Positions 9,421 through 17,733 of a stretch of DNA of 64,000 nt are shown here, one piece after another. The stretch is from the NCBI RefSeq assembly GCF_030159895.1, contig NZ_BSNI01000002.1:1514306-1578305 (forward strand), written 5' to 3'. The first letter of the stretch is position 1, and every line of letters begins with the position of its first letter. The DNA comes from Maritalea porphyrae. Its GTDB lineage: Bacteria > Pseudomonadota > Alphaproteobacteria > Rhizobiales > Devosiaceae. A program made the position numbers and the translations under genes. The notes beneath the pieces are model-generated. The model was not told the origin of the DNA and did no database searches. It worked only from the letters and a program-made list of their open reading frames with translations.

Positions 9421-10127
9421 AACATTTGCGACGCCAATATAGATTTGTGAAGACGGTCCACTCCAAACCTGAGCTGTCTCAAGTTGAAGGGAAGTGGGTA
9501 GTCCTTGATGGGGCAAATCGCTGCTCTTTGCCAAATGAAGTCGTAAACGCACTCATTTCTCAAGGTGTCTTGACCAAAGGTGGAAATGGCTTGCTCACAA
9601 CGCCAGAAGCGCGGTCATGGTTGAAAAGACAGCACCTTAGGCTTTTGCAGGAAGACAATCACCTCCCGCAACCAACTGGTCCTGTGGTAGGCGCCAATGA
9701 CACGATTGCCCGATTGTCGCGGGCGAACAAGGGTGAGGCGGAAGCATTCTTGTTACCGCATCATGTCTTGGTTGCAAATCGGGTCTCTACCTTGATTGAA
9801 AGAAGTCGGTTGCGGCCCAATATTACACAAAACCTTTCGGTTTTGAGGCAACCAAAAGGCACAACACCTGCTGGAATTGCTGATTTATCCGATATGTCAT
9901 TGGATTGTCGGAAGAAGCTTGCCGAGCTTATAAGTCACTTGCCCAAAGACTGTGCCGCGGTCGTTGTCGACATTTGTGGCTTCGACAAGGGCCTTCAACA
10001 AATTGAATTTGAGCGTCAATGGCCCCGCCGCAGTGCGAAATTGGTTCTGCGCATGGGGCTAGATCACGCTGCCGAGTTCTGGAACATCAACGCTTACGCA
10101 AAAGGGGGGCAACGACAACGATTTTGA
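9417..10127 (+). CDS. DUF6456 domain-containing protein
   Basis: Protein of 236 residues whose C-terminal half (about 85-225) fits the DUF6456 family of alphaproteobacteria: NKGEAEAFLLPHHVLVANRV, then LIERSRLRPNITQNL and VVVDICGFDKGLQQIEFERQWPRRSAKLVLRMGLDHAA. The last block, with conserved W-P-R-R-S-A-K and L-x-L-x-L-x-M-G-L, looks DNA- or nucleic-acid-related, but no function is established. The start at 9417 overlaps the stop of the DnaA domain IV gene (ATGA) and is preferred to the upstream in-frame ATG at 9390, which would overlap that gene more deeply. The two are probably co-expressed and may act together. Confidence 0.75.
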   Translation: MKHLRRQYRFVKTVHSKPELSQVEGKWVVLDGANRCSLPNEVVNALISQGVLTKGGNGLLTTPEARSWLKRQHLRLLQEDNHLPQPTGPVVGANDTIARLSRANKGEAEAFLLPHHVLVANRVSTLIERSRLRPNITQNLSVLRQPKGTTPAGIADLSDMSLDCRKKLAELISHLPKDCAAVVVDICGFDKGLQQIEFERQWPRRSAKLVLRMGLDHAAEFWNINAYAKGGQRQRF

Positions 10128-10159
10128 TGTCGCCACAGGTTTTGTGCCGCGCTTATTTA

Positions 10160-10564
10160 TCAGAGACGCGCGCGGGCTTCCGCATAAACCCGATCAATCA
10201 TAGACCGCAAGCCATTTGCCCTTTGCGACGTCAAATGCTCATTTAGCCCCAAACCTTCGAGAATAGTTTGTGCCGGTGTATCAATTACTTCTTGTGGCGA
10301 TTTGTTGGAAAACAAAGAAACAACAATAGCCACGAGACCTTTGACGATCATTGCGTCACTATCGCCCCGAAACACCAGTTGATTGTTTTCTTTTTCATCA
10401 ACGACGAGCCAAACCTGAGAAACGCAGCCTTCGACTTTAGCGAGTTTGGTCTTTTCCGCATCCTCAAGCGCAGGCAAGTCACCACCAAGGTCAATTACGA
10501 ACTTGTAGCGGTCTTCCCAATCGTCAAGAAATTCCAGGCTCTCTTTAATCTCATCAAAATTCAT
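10160..10564 (-). CDS. sufE: Cysteine desulfuration protein SufE
   Basis: Sulfur acceptor of 134 residues that stimulates the cysteine desulfurase SufS and passes persulfide sulfur to iron-sulfur cluster assembly in the cytosol. The active-site cysteine is Cys47 in KVEGCVSQVWL. Downstream blocks such as FRGDSDAMIVKGLVAIVV and LGLNEHLTSQRANGL are typical of SufE. An upstream in-frame start at 10642 would add 26 residues that include part of a terminator of the next gene, so the ATG at 10564, with GGAG about eight bases before it, is chosen. It sits convergent to the DUF6456 gene; no other suf genes are in the window. Confidence 0.93.
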   Translation of the reverse strand: MNFDEIKESLEFLDDWEDRYKFVIDLGGDLPALEDAEKTKLAKVEGCVSQVWLVVDEKENNQLVFRGDSDAMIVKGLVAIVVSLFSNKSPQEVIDTPAQTILEGLGLNEHLTSQRANGLRSMIDRVYAEARARL

Positions 10565-10622
10565 TACCGTCTCCAGAGCAATTCCGCCTCCTTCTAGACC
10601 ATGCAAAGGAAATTCTCCACGC

Positions 10623-10662
10623 AAAAAAAAGAGCCGCAACACCGGGGAGATGTTGTCGGCTC
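10623..10662 (-). terminator. Intrinsic terminator of the DUF5330 gene
   Basis: On the minus strand GAGCCG-A-CAACA pairs with TGTTG-CGGCTC (11 pairs with one bulged A) around a nine-base loop, then runs into eight T residues at 10630-10623. It ends the transcript of the gene at 10718-11014 and separates it from sufE. Confidence 0.9.
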
Positions 10663-10708
10663 AGGTGCAAGACCGCATTTGGAGTAGCATCGGGGAAGTG
10701 ATGCGGTC
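10623..10708 (-). ncRNA. Candidate 3' UTR-derived RNA with two CCCC-loop hairpins
   Basis: Reading the minus strand after the DUF5330 stop, two stem-loops follow in tandem. The first pairs GACCGCAT (10708-10701) with ATGCGGTC (10678-10671) and can also form an inner GCATC/GATGC stem that puts ACTTCCCC in an eight-base loop. The second pairs GAGCCG-CAACA with TGTTG-CGGCTC, with TCTCCCCGG in a nine-base loop, and ends in eight T residues. Loops with C/T-rich anti-Shine-Dalgarno-like sequence are characteristic of known alphaproteobacterial small RNAs, some released from 3' UTRs. The structure is seen; the RNA itself is inferred. Confidence 0.45.
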
Positions 10709-10717
10709 TCTTGTGGT

Positions 10718-11014
10718 TCAGTTAAACCTTGTTGGGCGTGGCGGCGGGGTAGGGGCAATGCTGCCCATCCGCACCGGTTCACTCAAAGGCTTGTTCGTAT
10801 GCGTGGTAACAACGGATGTAATAAGTGCCGCAGTCTTTATTTGCTGGCATGTTGTGTCGGTACACTCTAGATCAAGAGCTTGTTCGACAGCCAACTTGGT
10901 GCCATTTGCCAGCGCTTGATTTGCGAGGGTTGCAGCGTCATCTGGCGCAAACGCAAACGGTTTGACGACCATAAAGCCCAATCCCAGCCAAAAAACACAA
11001 CGGATTAAAAACAC
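10718..11014 (-). CDS. DUF5330-like small secreted protein
   Basis: Small protein of 98 residues beginning with a hydrophobic FLIRCVFWLGLGFMVV segment (residues 2-17), a signal or anchor sequence followed by a short conserved-looking DDAATLANQA stretch. The N-terminal pattern F-L-I-R-x-x-F-W-L-G-L matches the DUF5330 family of rhizobia as I remember it. Two Cys lie close together (about residues 51 and 56, ECTDTTCQQ). The C-terminus is rich in Pro (APTPPPRP). GTG start, no convincing ribosome site. It has its own terminator. Function unknown; a periplasmic location is inferred. Confidence 0.6.
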   Translation of the reverse strand: MFLIRCVFWLGLGFMVVKPFAFAPDDAATLANQALANGTKLAVEQALDLECTDTTCQQIKTAALITSVVTTHTNKPLSEPVRMGSIAPTPPPRPTRFN

Positions 11015-11251
11015 AATTTGTTACCACAATTTTTTCGTTGGTTTGACCGTAGCTACAATTTGTGAAATCGACGTGCGAAAATTCGATAAAATTTTATCTA
11101 TCCGCATTTTTGCGTTGAAAAGCATTTGTTTACCACAGCTGTAGAAACCATTCTCAAAAACCACTCCGGGACGGCCCATTTAAGGCTGTCTTAGTTTCTT
11201 GCGTGAGAAGTTGGCATCCAACATGTAAACCGCAACGAGTGATGTTTTGTA

Positions 11252-13051
11252 ATGCGTAATCCCTTGGCGGCTCTTTTTAGTCACGCCGACAAACAAAGTA
11301 TGAGGATCTCGGGAGACAACCCGGGCCAAATTCGCGCGCGTTCATTTCAGGTGAATGCCCAAGCTAGCATTGTTGTTGCAGCTGTTGGGATCGCCATTTG
11401 CGCTTTCCAATTCTATTTGGGCTCAATCGTTGTTGGCTCTTTATTCCTTTCACTGGCCATTTGGTTTGGGGTAATAGGATTTGCCTCAACACTATTGCCA
11501 ATCGAATCGCGTGTGCATTTGCAGGTGCTCGGGCTTTGCTTGGTCGGCGTCGCCTGCGCGTTGCTTGACCCTAGTTCAACGATCGCGGGGGTAGCGATTG
11601 TTATCTTGGCCGCAATCTCAGCGCACTTCTTCGGCCGCCGCTCAGCCCTCTTTGGTGCTGGATTGTTCGGCAGCCTCTCGTTGGGAATCCAATTCCTAGT
11701 TTACTCATCCGCCATCGAAATTGACTTGGGTCTAAATGGCTATGTGAATTCGGCATTGGCGACCATTGCCTTTGTGATGGGCTTTGCGCTGTTTGCTGTA
11801 ACGCTAGTTGAATCAAAGCGTGCATTTGCTGAAAGCGACCAGGCACAGGCGCGTGCATTCCGCAATCTGGTTGAAAGCGTGCGTGACGCAGTTGCGCGTT
11901 ACAATGCTGATGGCAAACTCATTTATCTATCGCATACTTCCGAAAATCTCTTCGGCTGCAAGCGATATGAGCTTTCTGGCACCGGGTTGATGGAACGTGT
12001 GCATGTTTTGGATCGCCCTAAGTACCTCAAGACAATCGCTGATGTGAGTCATAAAGGTGTCTCAAAATCGATTGACGTGCGTATACGTTGCGAACGACCT
12101 GATCGCTCAGAGTTTGTCTGGGTGGAAGTCGCATTCTCAGCGGTTCACGATCGGCAAAATGATGAAGGTCGTGCAGAAGTTATTGCGATCATGCGCAATA
12201 TTTCTTCGCGCAAGGAACAAGAAGTTGATCTTGAGGCAGCCAAAAAGCTTGCAGAGTCAGCGAGCGAGGCAAAGTCGCGCTTCCTAGCAACCATTGGCCA
12301 TGAATTGCGCACACCGCTTAATGCTGTGGTGGGATTCTCAGACATGATGATCAGCAATATTGGTGGCGAGCTTTCGCCTGATCACCTCGAATATGCACAA
12401 CTGATCCGTCAGTCTGGTACACATTTGCTCGATACGGTTTCAATGCTACTTGATATGTCCAAGCTTGAGGCTGGCAAGTTTGAGATCAGTACAGAGTTGT
12501 TTGCGCCCCAGGATTTGGTTGAGCCGTGCTTCGCAATTGTGAAGAACGCGGCTGACGCAAAAAATGTTCAGCTGGTTGCAGATGTTGCAAAGAACTTGCC
12601 AATGCTGCGCGCTGATGAGCGAGCCTGCCGCCAAGTGTTGATCAACCTTTTGTCAAATGCTGTGAAATTCAGCCCGGAAAACTCAAAGGTTGAACTTCAA
12701 ATCCGAATGAGCGGAACAACGATCTCAATGCGCGTCAAAGACTACGGAGTAGGCATCTCGCAAGAAGACATTGCACGACTTGGAGAGCCGTTCTTCCAAG
12801 CGCAAAATGGACTAAATCGTCAATATGAGGGCACTGGGTTGGGGCTTTCAATTGTGCGAGGTTTGACCGAGCTGCATGACGGCGAAGTGGCGATAAAATC
12901 AAAATTAGGTGAAGGCGCTCAATTTGCCATCAACTTGCCTATTGACGGACCAACGAGCCCCGAACAGGCGGCAGTGTTGGAAAACCTGAGCGATAGACGA
13001 TTTGTTGAAGAAGAGCGCAAGCAGCAAAAGCTGCACACGAAGACGGGATAG
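11252..13051 (+). CDS. PAS-containing membrane sensor histidine kinase
   Basis: Hybrid-free sensor kinase of 599 residues. Residues 35-185 contain about six membrane helices in hairpins (a 5-6 helix sensory module), then a short linker, a PAS domain with a PAC motif (about 205-320), a coiled-coil and the kinase core. The phosphoacceptor His is near residue 350 in ATIGHELRTPLNAVVGFSDM; the N box is NLLSNAVKFSPEN, the G1 box VKDYGVGI and the G2 box GTGLGLSIV. Such kinases in this order often belong to the PleC/DivJ class, but nothing here fixes the partner. No response regulator is adjacent; a peptidoglycan-binding gene follows 18 bases later and may be co-transcribed. Confidence 0.9.
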   Translation: MRNPLAALFSHADKQSMRISGDNPGQIRARSFQVNAQASIVVAAVGIAICAFQFYLGSIVVGSLFLSLAIWFGVIGFASTLLPIESRVHLQVLGLCLVGVACALLDPSSTIAGVAIVILAAISAHFFGRRSALFGAGLFGSLSLGIQFLVYSSAIEIDLGLNGYVNSALATIAFVMGFALFAVTLVESKRAFAESDQAQARAFRNLVESVRDAVARYNADGKLIYLSHTSENLFGCKRYELSGTGLMERVHVLDRPKYLKTIADVSHKGVSKSIDVRIRCERPDRSEFVWVEVAFSAVHDRQNDEGRAEVIAIMRNISSRKEQEVDLEAAKKLAESASEAKSRFLATIGHELRTPLNAVVGFSDMMISNIGGELSPDHLEYAQLIRQSGTHLLDTVSMLLDMSKLEAGKFEISTELFAPQDLVEPCFAIVKNAADAKNVQLVADVAKNLPMLRADERACRQVLINLLSNAVKFSPENSKVELQIRMSGTTISMRVKDYGVGISQEDIARLGEPFFQAQNGLNRQYEGTGLGLSIVRGLTELHDGEVAIKSKLGEGAQFAINLPIDGPTSPEQAAVLENLSDRRFVEEERKQQKLHTKTG

Positions 13052-13069
13052 ATTCGGGGACATTTTGAA

Positions 13070-13918
13070 ATGGCAAATTACACTGGTGTAAACCAACAGC
13101 CGGAGATGAAAATGCCGGAGTTTAAACTTGGCTTCTTGATGCCAATTTGGAAATTGATGGCGAAATCGCCTGGCAACACAGCATTTACGTTGGCGCTAAC
13201 CGCTTCATTGGGTTGGGCGAGCATCAACGCGCTCTATATGCAGGAGAACGCACATCCCGCGCCGCTATTTGCAAACAATCAGCAAATTGAACAAGCAACG
13301 GTTGCGCCCGTCGAGTTTGTGCCGCCAGTTCGCACACCAACCGTAATCGAGCAAGTTGCGCAACCAATGCCAGCGCCGGCTGCTGCGCCTTCTTTTGGTC
13401 CTGTCACTGGCAACCCAAGTGCGTTCTTCGTGCAATCAAAACTCTATGAGCTCGGCTATTTCAAAGAAAAGGTCGATGGCTATTATGGGCCGAAAACAGC
13501 GGCTGCCATTCGCGAGTTCGAAGTTGAGAATGGGCTGACCTCTAGCGGGGCCATCAGCGACGATTTGATTGAAATCTTGAACTCGGGCCAGGTGACTGTG
13601 CCTTACTCGGCTCCAGTCTCAAATCCAGCGCCTGCGAGCGCACCGCAAGCTGCTTCTGATCCGCTTCTTAATATCGCGCAGCAGGCTACAGCAGAAACGA
13701 CGTCATCTACATCGTCCGCAGTTTCTTCAGAATTGGTCGCAAAAGTACAGGCCGGTCTGAATTCACTTGGCTATGATGTCGGTAAAGTTGACGGTATTGC
13801 TGGTGAGGCAACAGCAACTGCGATCCGCAAATTCGAAACATTTTACAATTACGATCAAACTGGCGAAGTGACGCCAGAGCTAATTGATATGCTCATCGCT
13901 GCAAACGCGAAATTCTGA
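13070..13918 (+). CDS. Membrane-anchored protein with two peptidoglycan-binding domains
   Basis: Protein of 282 residues: a short cytosolic N-terminus, one transmembrane helix at about residues 36-55, a Pro/Ala-rich linker and two PG_binding_1 modules. The first (about 117-172) has QSKLYELGYFKEKVDGYYG followed by PKTAAAIREFEVENG; the second (about 222-276) has VQAGLNSLGYDVGKVDGIAG followed by EATATAIRKFE. These modules bind peptidoglycan, so the protein is probably an inner-membrane anchor reaching the cell wall. No catalytic domain is present. It lies between the histidine kinase and the DUF1491 gene, six bases from the latter, on the same strand. Confidence 0.88.
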   Translation: MANYTGVNQQPEMKMPEFKLGFLMPIWKLMAKSPGNTAFTLALTASLGWASINALYMQENAHPAPLFANNQQIEQATVAPVEFVPPVRTPTVIEQVAQPMPAPAAAPSFGPVTGNPSAFFVQSKLYELGYFKEKVDGYYGPKTAAAIREFEVENGLTSSGAISDDLIEILNSGQVTVPYSAPVSNPAPASAPQAASDPLLNIAQQATAETTSSTSSAVSSELVAKVQAGLNSLGYDVGKVDGIAGEATATAIRKFETFYNYDQTGEVTPELIDMLIAANAKF

Positions 13919-13924
13919 TTTGAT

Positions 13925-14260
13925 ATGAGTAGAGTTCGCGCCGAGCTATGGGTCGCTGCCCTTGTGCGACGGCTAAATGATGCTGGCGAATTCTGTGTTG
14001 TGTCTCGACGCGGCGACAAAGACGCTGGTCAAATTTGGATTGAGGTCGATCACCTTGACGGCACTTGTTCGCTATTTGCGCCAGCGCCCGCCAATCCAGA
14101 CGCGACCGATCGACAGTTCGTTGCGCGCATAAAAGCTAAAGATCCAATTGCCGTACGTGAACGCATTGTCCAAGAGGCGGAATTTGATCCAGACTTTTGG
14201 GTGGTTTCTGTCGAAACCAGAAAACCTGATCTTGGACTAACTATAGTAGATTTGGGCTAA
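13925..14260 (+). CDS. DUF1491 family protein
   Basis: Conserved alphaproteobacterial protein of 111 residues. Family features seen: RVRAELWVAALVRRLN at the N-terminus, a GDKDAGQIWIEVD strand near residue 38, and the C-terminal EAEFDPDFWVVSVETR block. No signal peptide or membrane helix, so probably cytosolic. Function is not known. It follows the peptidoglycan-binding gene closely, and its last four bases overlap the convergent DUF2336 gene. Confidence 0.88.
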   Translation: MSRVRAELWVAALVRRLNDAGEFCVVSRRGDKDAGQIWIEVDHLDGTCSLFAPAPANPDATDRQFVARIKAKDPIAVRERIVQEAEFDPDFWVVSVETRKPDLGLTIVDLG

Positions 14261-15426
14261 GACGCTTTGTTATTACGCAGCTTTTGAACCGCCTGCATTG
14301 CACGTTCAACTGCATCGGTTGCGCTGTCCGCAGCCTTGTCCAGTTCTGGTGTACGTGTGCTGTATGGAGCGACAGGCTTGTGTGAAATTGGCCGTGAAGA
14401 CGCTTCTCTTGCGAGGGCGGTGATTTCAGCATCGCCGCGCCACACAGACATTGCAAACACCATGGCCTCTGGTTCAACTTGTTTGAATAGGCGTGTATAT
14501 TGCGCAAGGGCGCTTGAGCTGTTTCGATCGTGCGCGGTGGCATGGATCAGAACCTTTAGCCCATCATACTCGTTGCATCCGAATGCGCGTAGCACCACAA
14601 AAAGCGCGGCTCCGCTCACATCGTGGGCAATCTCCCCGCAACGCACTTCATCAAGCCCAGTGATTTGGGTGAGCAAGCGTGTCACTTCTGGTCGACGGTT
14701 CTTCGACAAGAGTTTCATCATCGCTTGTGTGAATTCTGCGGTCGCTACTGAAATATGCTCGTAAGTGCGGTGCATTTTGGTGCGCGGAATTTTGCGACCC
14801 TGGAACGCTTTGAGCACTTCAAGACGATCTTCTTCCTTAAGATCGAAAAACGCAGATAGCAGATATGCCTTGTCAAAGTCTTCGCGTGCGGCAAGAGAAT
14901 GGGCTACGACTTGATCCATTGCTGCGGCTTTGCTGATCGCGCGTAAGTAAGGGCCGGAGAAATGAATCGAGCGGTTCTTTGAGAGTGCGCGATAAACCTT
15001 GCGGCTGTTCACCGGAAAAATCTTGCTGACAAGCTTCTTGGTCAGGTCTTTACGCGAAGCAACCAAGGCGACTTTTTCAACGTCACCACCTTCAACAATA
15101 TTGAGCAACAGCTCTTCAGAAACCGACTCATTGTTTTCGAGGAAACTTGCCAACTCGTCGCCGATATTTTCAACCACTAGTGCCTCGAGAATTGGCGATA
15201 GGTGAGGAGACCGGGCAAGCTTTGCAGCTGCTCGCGCACGCGCCGCAACAGACGCTGTTGGGAATAGTCTTTGTGCTAACGCTTCGAACTGCATTCTTTC
15301 AGTTGGCATCGGCTTTGGACGACGCGAATAAGCGTCACAAGCGGCGACCAAAAGTGTGTTTGCACGATCAATACCACCTGATTCAATCAGGAGTTGGAAT
15401 GTTTCGTATGGTTGAAAGCCGATCAT
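14257..15426 (-). CDS. DUF2336 family helical repeat protein
   Basis: Soluble alpha-helical protein of 389 residues belonging to DUF2336, a family confined mostly to alphaproteobacteria. Successive helices with HEAT-like spacing are apparent, for example LAQRLFPTASVAARARAAAK at about 49-68 and LARSPHLSPILEALVVENI. A low-complexity Ala/Asp-rich tail ends with AVERAMQAVQKL. Family members are sometimes linked to PAS domain proteins and stress signalling, but no activity is established. Its end overlaps the DUF1491 gene by four bases in convergent orientation. Confidence 0.85.
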   Translation of the reverse strand: MIGFQPYETFQLLIESGGIDRANTLLVAACDAYSRRPKPMPTERMQFEALAQRLFPTASVAARARAAAKLARSPHLSPILEALVVENIGDELASFLENNESVSEELLLNIVEGGDVEKVALVASRKDLTKKLVSKIFPVNSRKVYRALSKNRSIHFSGPYLRAISKAAAMDQVVAHSLAAREDFDKAYLLSAFFDLKEEDRLEVLKAFQGRKIPRTKMHRTYEHISVATAEFTQAMMKLLSKNRRPEVTRLLTQITGLDEVRCGEIAHDVSGAALFVVLRAFGCNEYDGLKVLIHATAHDRNSSSALAQYTRLFKQVEPEAMVFAMSVWRGDAEITALAREASSRPISHKPVAPYSTRTPELDKAADSATDAVERAMQAVQKLRNNKAS

Positions 15427-15614
15427 AACCGCCCAGAATCACAAAATTGGTTCAAAACAAATCAATTAACTAACTTTTCCATCAATTCGTTAGCAGACTG
15501 TTAACCTTGACGATTTCTTAATGGTTTTCTAACAGCAAATTCAATCTCGAATTTGTGCAACTTTATGCTTGTGAACAATTAAGACACAGCAAACTCAAAT
15601 TTGTGAGGTCTCCC

Positions 15615-15782
15615 ATGGGGCGGATCGTACAGTTTATAAAGAGTAGTAGGCCACGCCGGGATAGGTCGAGAGATATCAGATGCGGCAATGTAGTGATTTT
15701 TCCTGGGGTGCGATATGAACGCGAAAATGACGACCAAAATAATGTGCGGGCAAAGCGCAAGCGGCGCGAAAAGCGCAACTAG
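15615..15782 (+). CDS. Small basic protein overlapping the lipoprotein gene
   Basis: A 55-codon frame with a good ribosome site (GTGAGGT about five bases before the ATG). The product starts MGRIVQF, has a central CGNVVIFPGVRYER strand and a very basic tail (RAKRKRREKR). I recall short rhizobial hypothetical proteins with the same plan, basic N-terminus, a V-x-F-x-G-V-R-Y-E-R core and a basic tail, but cannot name the family. It overlaps the annotated start of the lipoprotein gene in another frame and stops 14 bases before that gene's internal ATG at 15796, so the lipoprotein may start later than listed. Confidence 0.45.
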   Translation: MGRIVQFIKSSRPRRDRSRDIRCGNVVIFPGVRYERENDDQNNVRAKRKRREKRN

Positions 15783-16599
15783 TCTATTCAAGTTCATGGC
15801 TCTTACCTTGCTAGTGACTGCACTGGCTGCTTGTGCACGACCAGTTGGCGATTTTGGGCGTGCGCAATCCGATGTGTTGCACGATGAGATATTGCCGCGG
15901 GTTGGTGCGCTCGCCGCAGATGGACGAAAAGAGCCTGTCTCCCTTTTCAATTTGACAAACGAAGAACAGGACATGCGCAACCGCATATGGCGCTTTTTGG
16001 TTGCCAACAAAGCGCAAGATTGGATGTTCGATCATGCGGTCGAAATGCAAAGAACTAGATTGAGCAAACCAGTTGATCTCAACTTCCGCACAGACCGATA
16101 TTATCGCCATTTGCGTTTGATGGATTTTGCTTCTTCTCGCGGTCGATATCTTCGTTTGTCGCAAGATGTGTATGATGACATTGAAACGATCCCGAGCGCA
16201 TTTGGGTCGATTTGTTTGGTCATGGAGATCGAACGTCGACGCGAAGTAGCGTTGAGTGGACTTTATGCCGACAATACAGCAGTTAAGCATCAGGTTCGCG
16301 CGCGGGAATATGAGAACAAGAATTACATCACCTGGTTCGCAAGGGCAGTCGACTACCGCTACAAATCTTATGATGTCGCGCTAAACAGATTGCTTGTTGA
16401 AACGCCACATGAAGAAGCCCACACCGCAAATGAATATCTGAATCGATTTGCAGTACTTGTTGGGCGCGCCAAAAATGGTGAATTCTGCGATCCATTCGCG
16501 AAGGAAAGCTACAACCACGATAAGGATTTCCCGCTCCTGGATTCTCGCTATTCACAACAAAGCGAGATCAAAGAAGATGAAGACGAATTCCTGAAATAG
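15715..16599 (+). CDS. Putative lipoprotein of unknown function
   Basis: Protein of 294 residues with a lipoprotein signal: hydrophobic MALTLLVTALAACARP with the lipobox LAAC at residues 36-39 counted from 15715. The mature part is soluble, rich in Arg and aromatic residues, and has no domain I recognise; MRNRIWRFLVANKAQDWMFD and RFRTDRYYRHL-like segments suggest helices. The C-terminus is acidic (IKEDEDEFLK). Two starts are possible: ATG 15715, which gives a long basic n-region but overlaps the small gene at 15615, or ATG 15796, which gives a very short n-region. Probably anchored to the outer membrane, periplasmic side. Confidence 0.75.
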   Translation: MNAKMTTKIMCGQSASGAKSATSLFKFMALTLLVTALAACARPVGDFGRAQSDVLHDEILPRVGALAADGRKEPVSLFNLTNEEQDMRNRIWRFLVANKAQDWMFDHAVEMQRTRLSKPVDLNFRTDRYYRHLRLMDFASSRGRYLRLSQDVYDDIETIPSAFGSICLVMEIERRREVALSGLYADNTAVKHQVRAREYENKNYITWFARAVDYRYKSYDVALNRLLVETPHEEAHTANEYLNRFAVLVGRAKNGEFCDPFAKESYNHDKDFPLLDSRYSQQSEIKEDEDEFLK

Positions 16600-16611
16600 C
16601 TTTGCGGTATT

Positions 16612-17160
16612 CTATCCCCACAATGGGGCGCAGCGGACGTTCTCTAGCTGTGCCTCAACCGCCGCAGATAAACTTGGGTGCGTGGGCAAGACACGAATAA
16701 TTGCCGTTAATTGGTTTGTGGGAACGCGCACGATCTGTTGGCTCTCATCAATTTCCAGTTCGTCACTGATTAGTTTTCGCGCCTGATCCACGTTAAATAT
16801 GCCAATATTCATATCACGGCTATTATTGGTACGGCTTGTCGTTGAATAGGGAACGCTGCCATCTTGTGCAACAAGTGCTGCGGACCAAAAGGTCGCGGGC
16901 AGAGCTCCCACTATTTCCACTGGTCCATCGTCCAAACTCACTTGGCAGACGGCGTGCACGAACGCGGGGTCCAATTCTAGGCTTGTCTCAAGCGCGGCAT
17001 CGTCGGGACCCAGAATGCGTAATTCGTTATTTGGCGCAAAAGTAGAAATAGAAACCCATGCATTTTGGGTCGACACGACCGGCATAATGAGAATGACACA
17101 GATATGGATGATGCCGCCTAGAACAAGTCCAGCAAGCATATAGGTGAAGAACCTAATCAT
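16612..17160 (-). CDS. DUF1254 family membrane-anchored protein
   Basis: Protein of 182 residues with one N-terminal transmembrane helix (about residues 7-30), the rest periplasmic. The central part resembles the DUF1254 half of the DUF1214/DUF1254 pair: LELDPAFVHAVCQVSLDDGPV and LPATFWSAALVAQDGSVPYS. It overlaps the DUF1214 gene by four bases, and this adjacency supports both calls. The two probably form one envelope protein complex. The convergent lipoprotein gene ends 12 bases away. Confidence 0.75.
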   Translation of the reverse strand: MIRFFTYMLAGLVLGGIIHICVILIMPVVSTQNAWVSISTFAPNNELRILGPDDAALETSLELDPAFVHAVCQVSLDDGPVEIVGALPATFWSAALVAQDGSVPYSTTSRTNNSRDMNIGIFNVDQARKLISDELEIDESQQIVRVPTNQLTAIIRVLPTHPSLSAAVEAQLENVRCAPLWG

Positions 17161-17729
17161 GAGCAGTTGCCTCGCTCAATTGCCGGCAGTCGTACTTCGT
17201 CGTTTCCAAGCACAAGAAATGCTGTTGTGTCGTAAAAACTCAGCTTGAGTGCAAACGCTTGCGCCGAAGGAGTGGGCAACCAGTTGCCTGGTTGGATTTT
17301 TGGCGAGACCTCGATTTCAAAGTTTCCGCCTTCGATACGGTTGATTTTGTCGCTGACCAAATAGCGCTCGATATCAGCAGATGATCGGTTTCCAACGGGA
17401 ACTGCCCGAAGTGTCCATGCAGACGCATCCGGCGTACTACCAAAAATACGATATTGGCATTTGCTTGTCAGCTCTTCACCTTCGTCATCTTTGGTTGCGG
17501 TGAACACAACACCCTCGGCGCGGCCGAGCTGTAGGGCGCCAGAACGAGCAAGGGCCGCACGGCGATAGGGATGGGTGTCTGCGCCCCCAGAATCGGGCCA
17601 TCCATACCAAGCTCCATATTTAGATGCGGTGAGCTGTCGGCCATTTTCCACCATATAGTAAGCCGAGCCGAACCCGGTACTTAGAGCAATCGCGAGTGTG
17701 AATAGGATGTAGAAGGCGTTGCGAAGCAA
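17157..17729 (-). CDS. DUF1214 domain-containing membrane-anchored protein
   Basis: Protein of 190 residues. An N-terminal membrane anchor (about residues 5-25) is followed by a DUF1214 domain: a GAWYGWPDSGGADTHPYRRA segment, LGRAEGVVFTATKDDEGE and the closing PGNWLPTPSAQAFALKLSFYD. DUF1214 is common in alphaproteobacteria as a short membrane-anchored form paired with a DUF1254 protein, as here. The catalytic or structural role is unknown. Its start is four bases from the penicillin-binding protein stop, so all three minus-strand genes are probably one operon with cell envelope function. Confidence 0.85.
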   Translation of the reverse strand: MLRNAFYILFTLAIALSTGFGSAYYMVENGRQLTASKYGAWYGWPDSGGADTHPYRRAALARSGALQLGRAEGVVFTATKDDEGEELTSKCQYRIFGSTPDASAWTLRAVPVGNRSSADIERYLVSDKINRIEGGNFEIEVSPKIQPGNWLPTPSAQAFALKLSFYDTTAFLVLGNDEVRLPAIERGNCS

Positions 17730-17733
17730 GATT

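Noticed and set aside
15427-15614. CtrA sites in the TTAA-rich stretch
   Set aside because: TTAA pairs are present, but the spacing is 13 rather than 7 bases.
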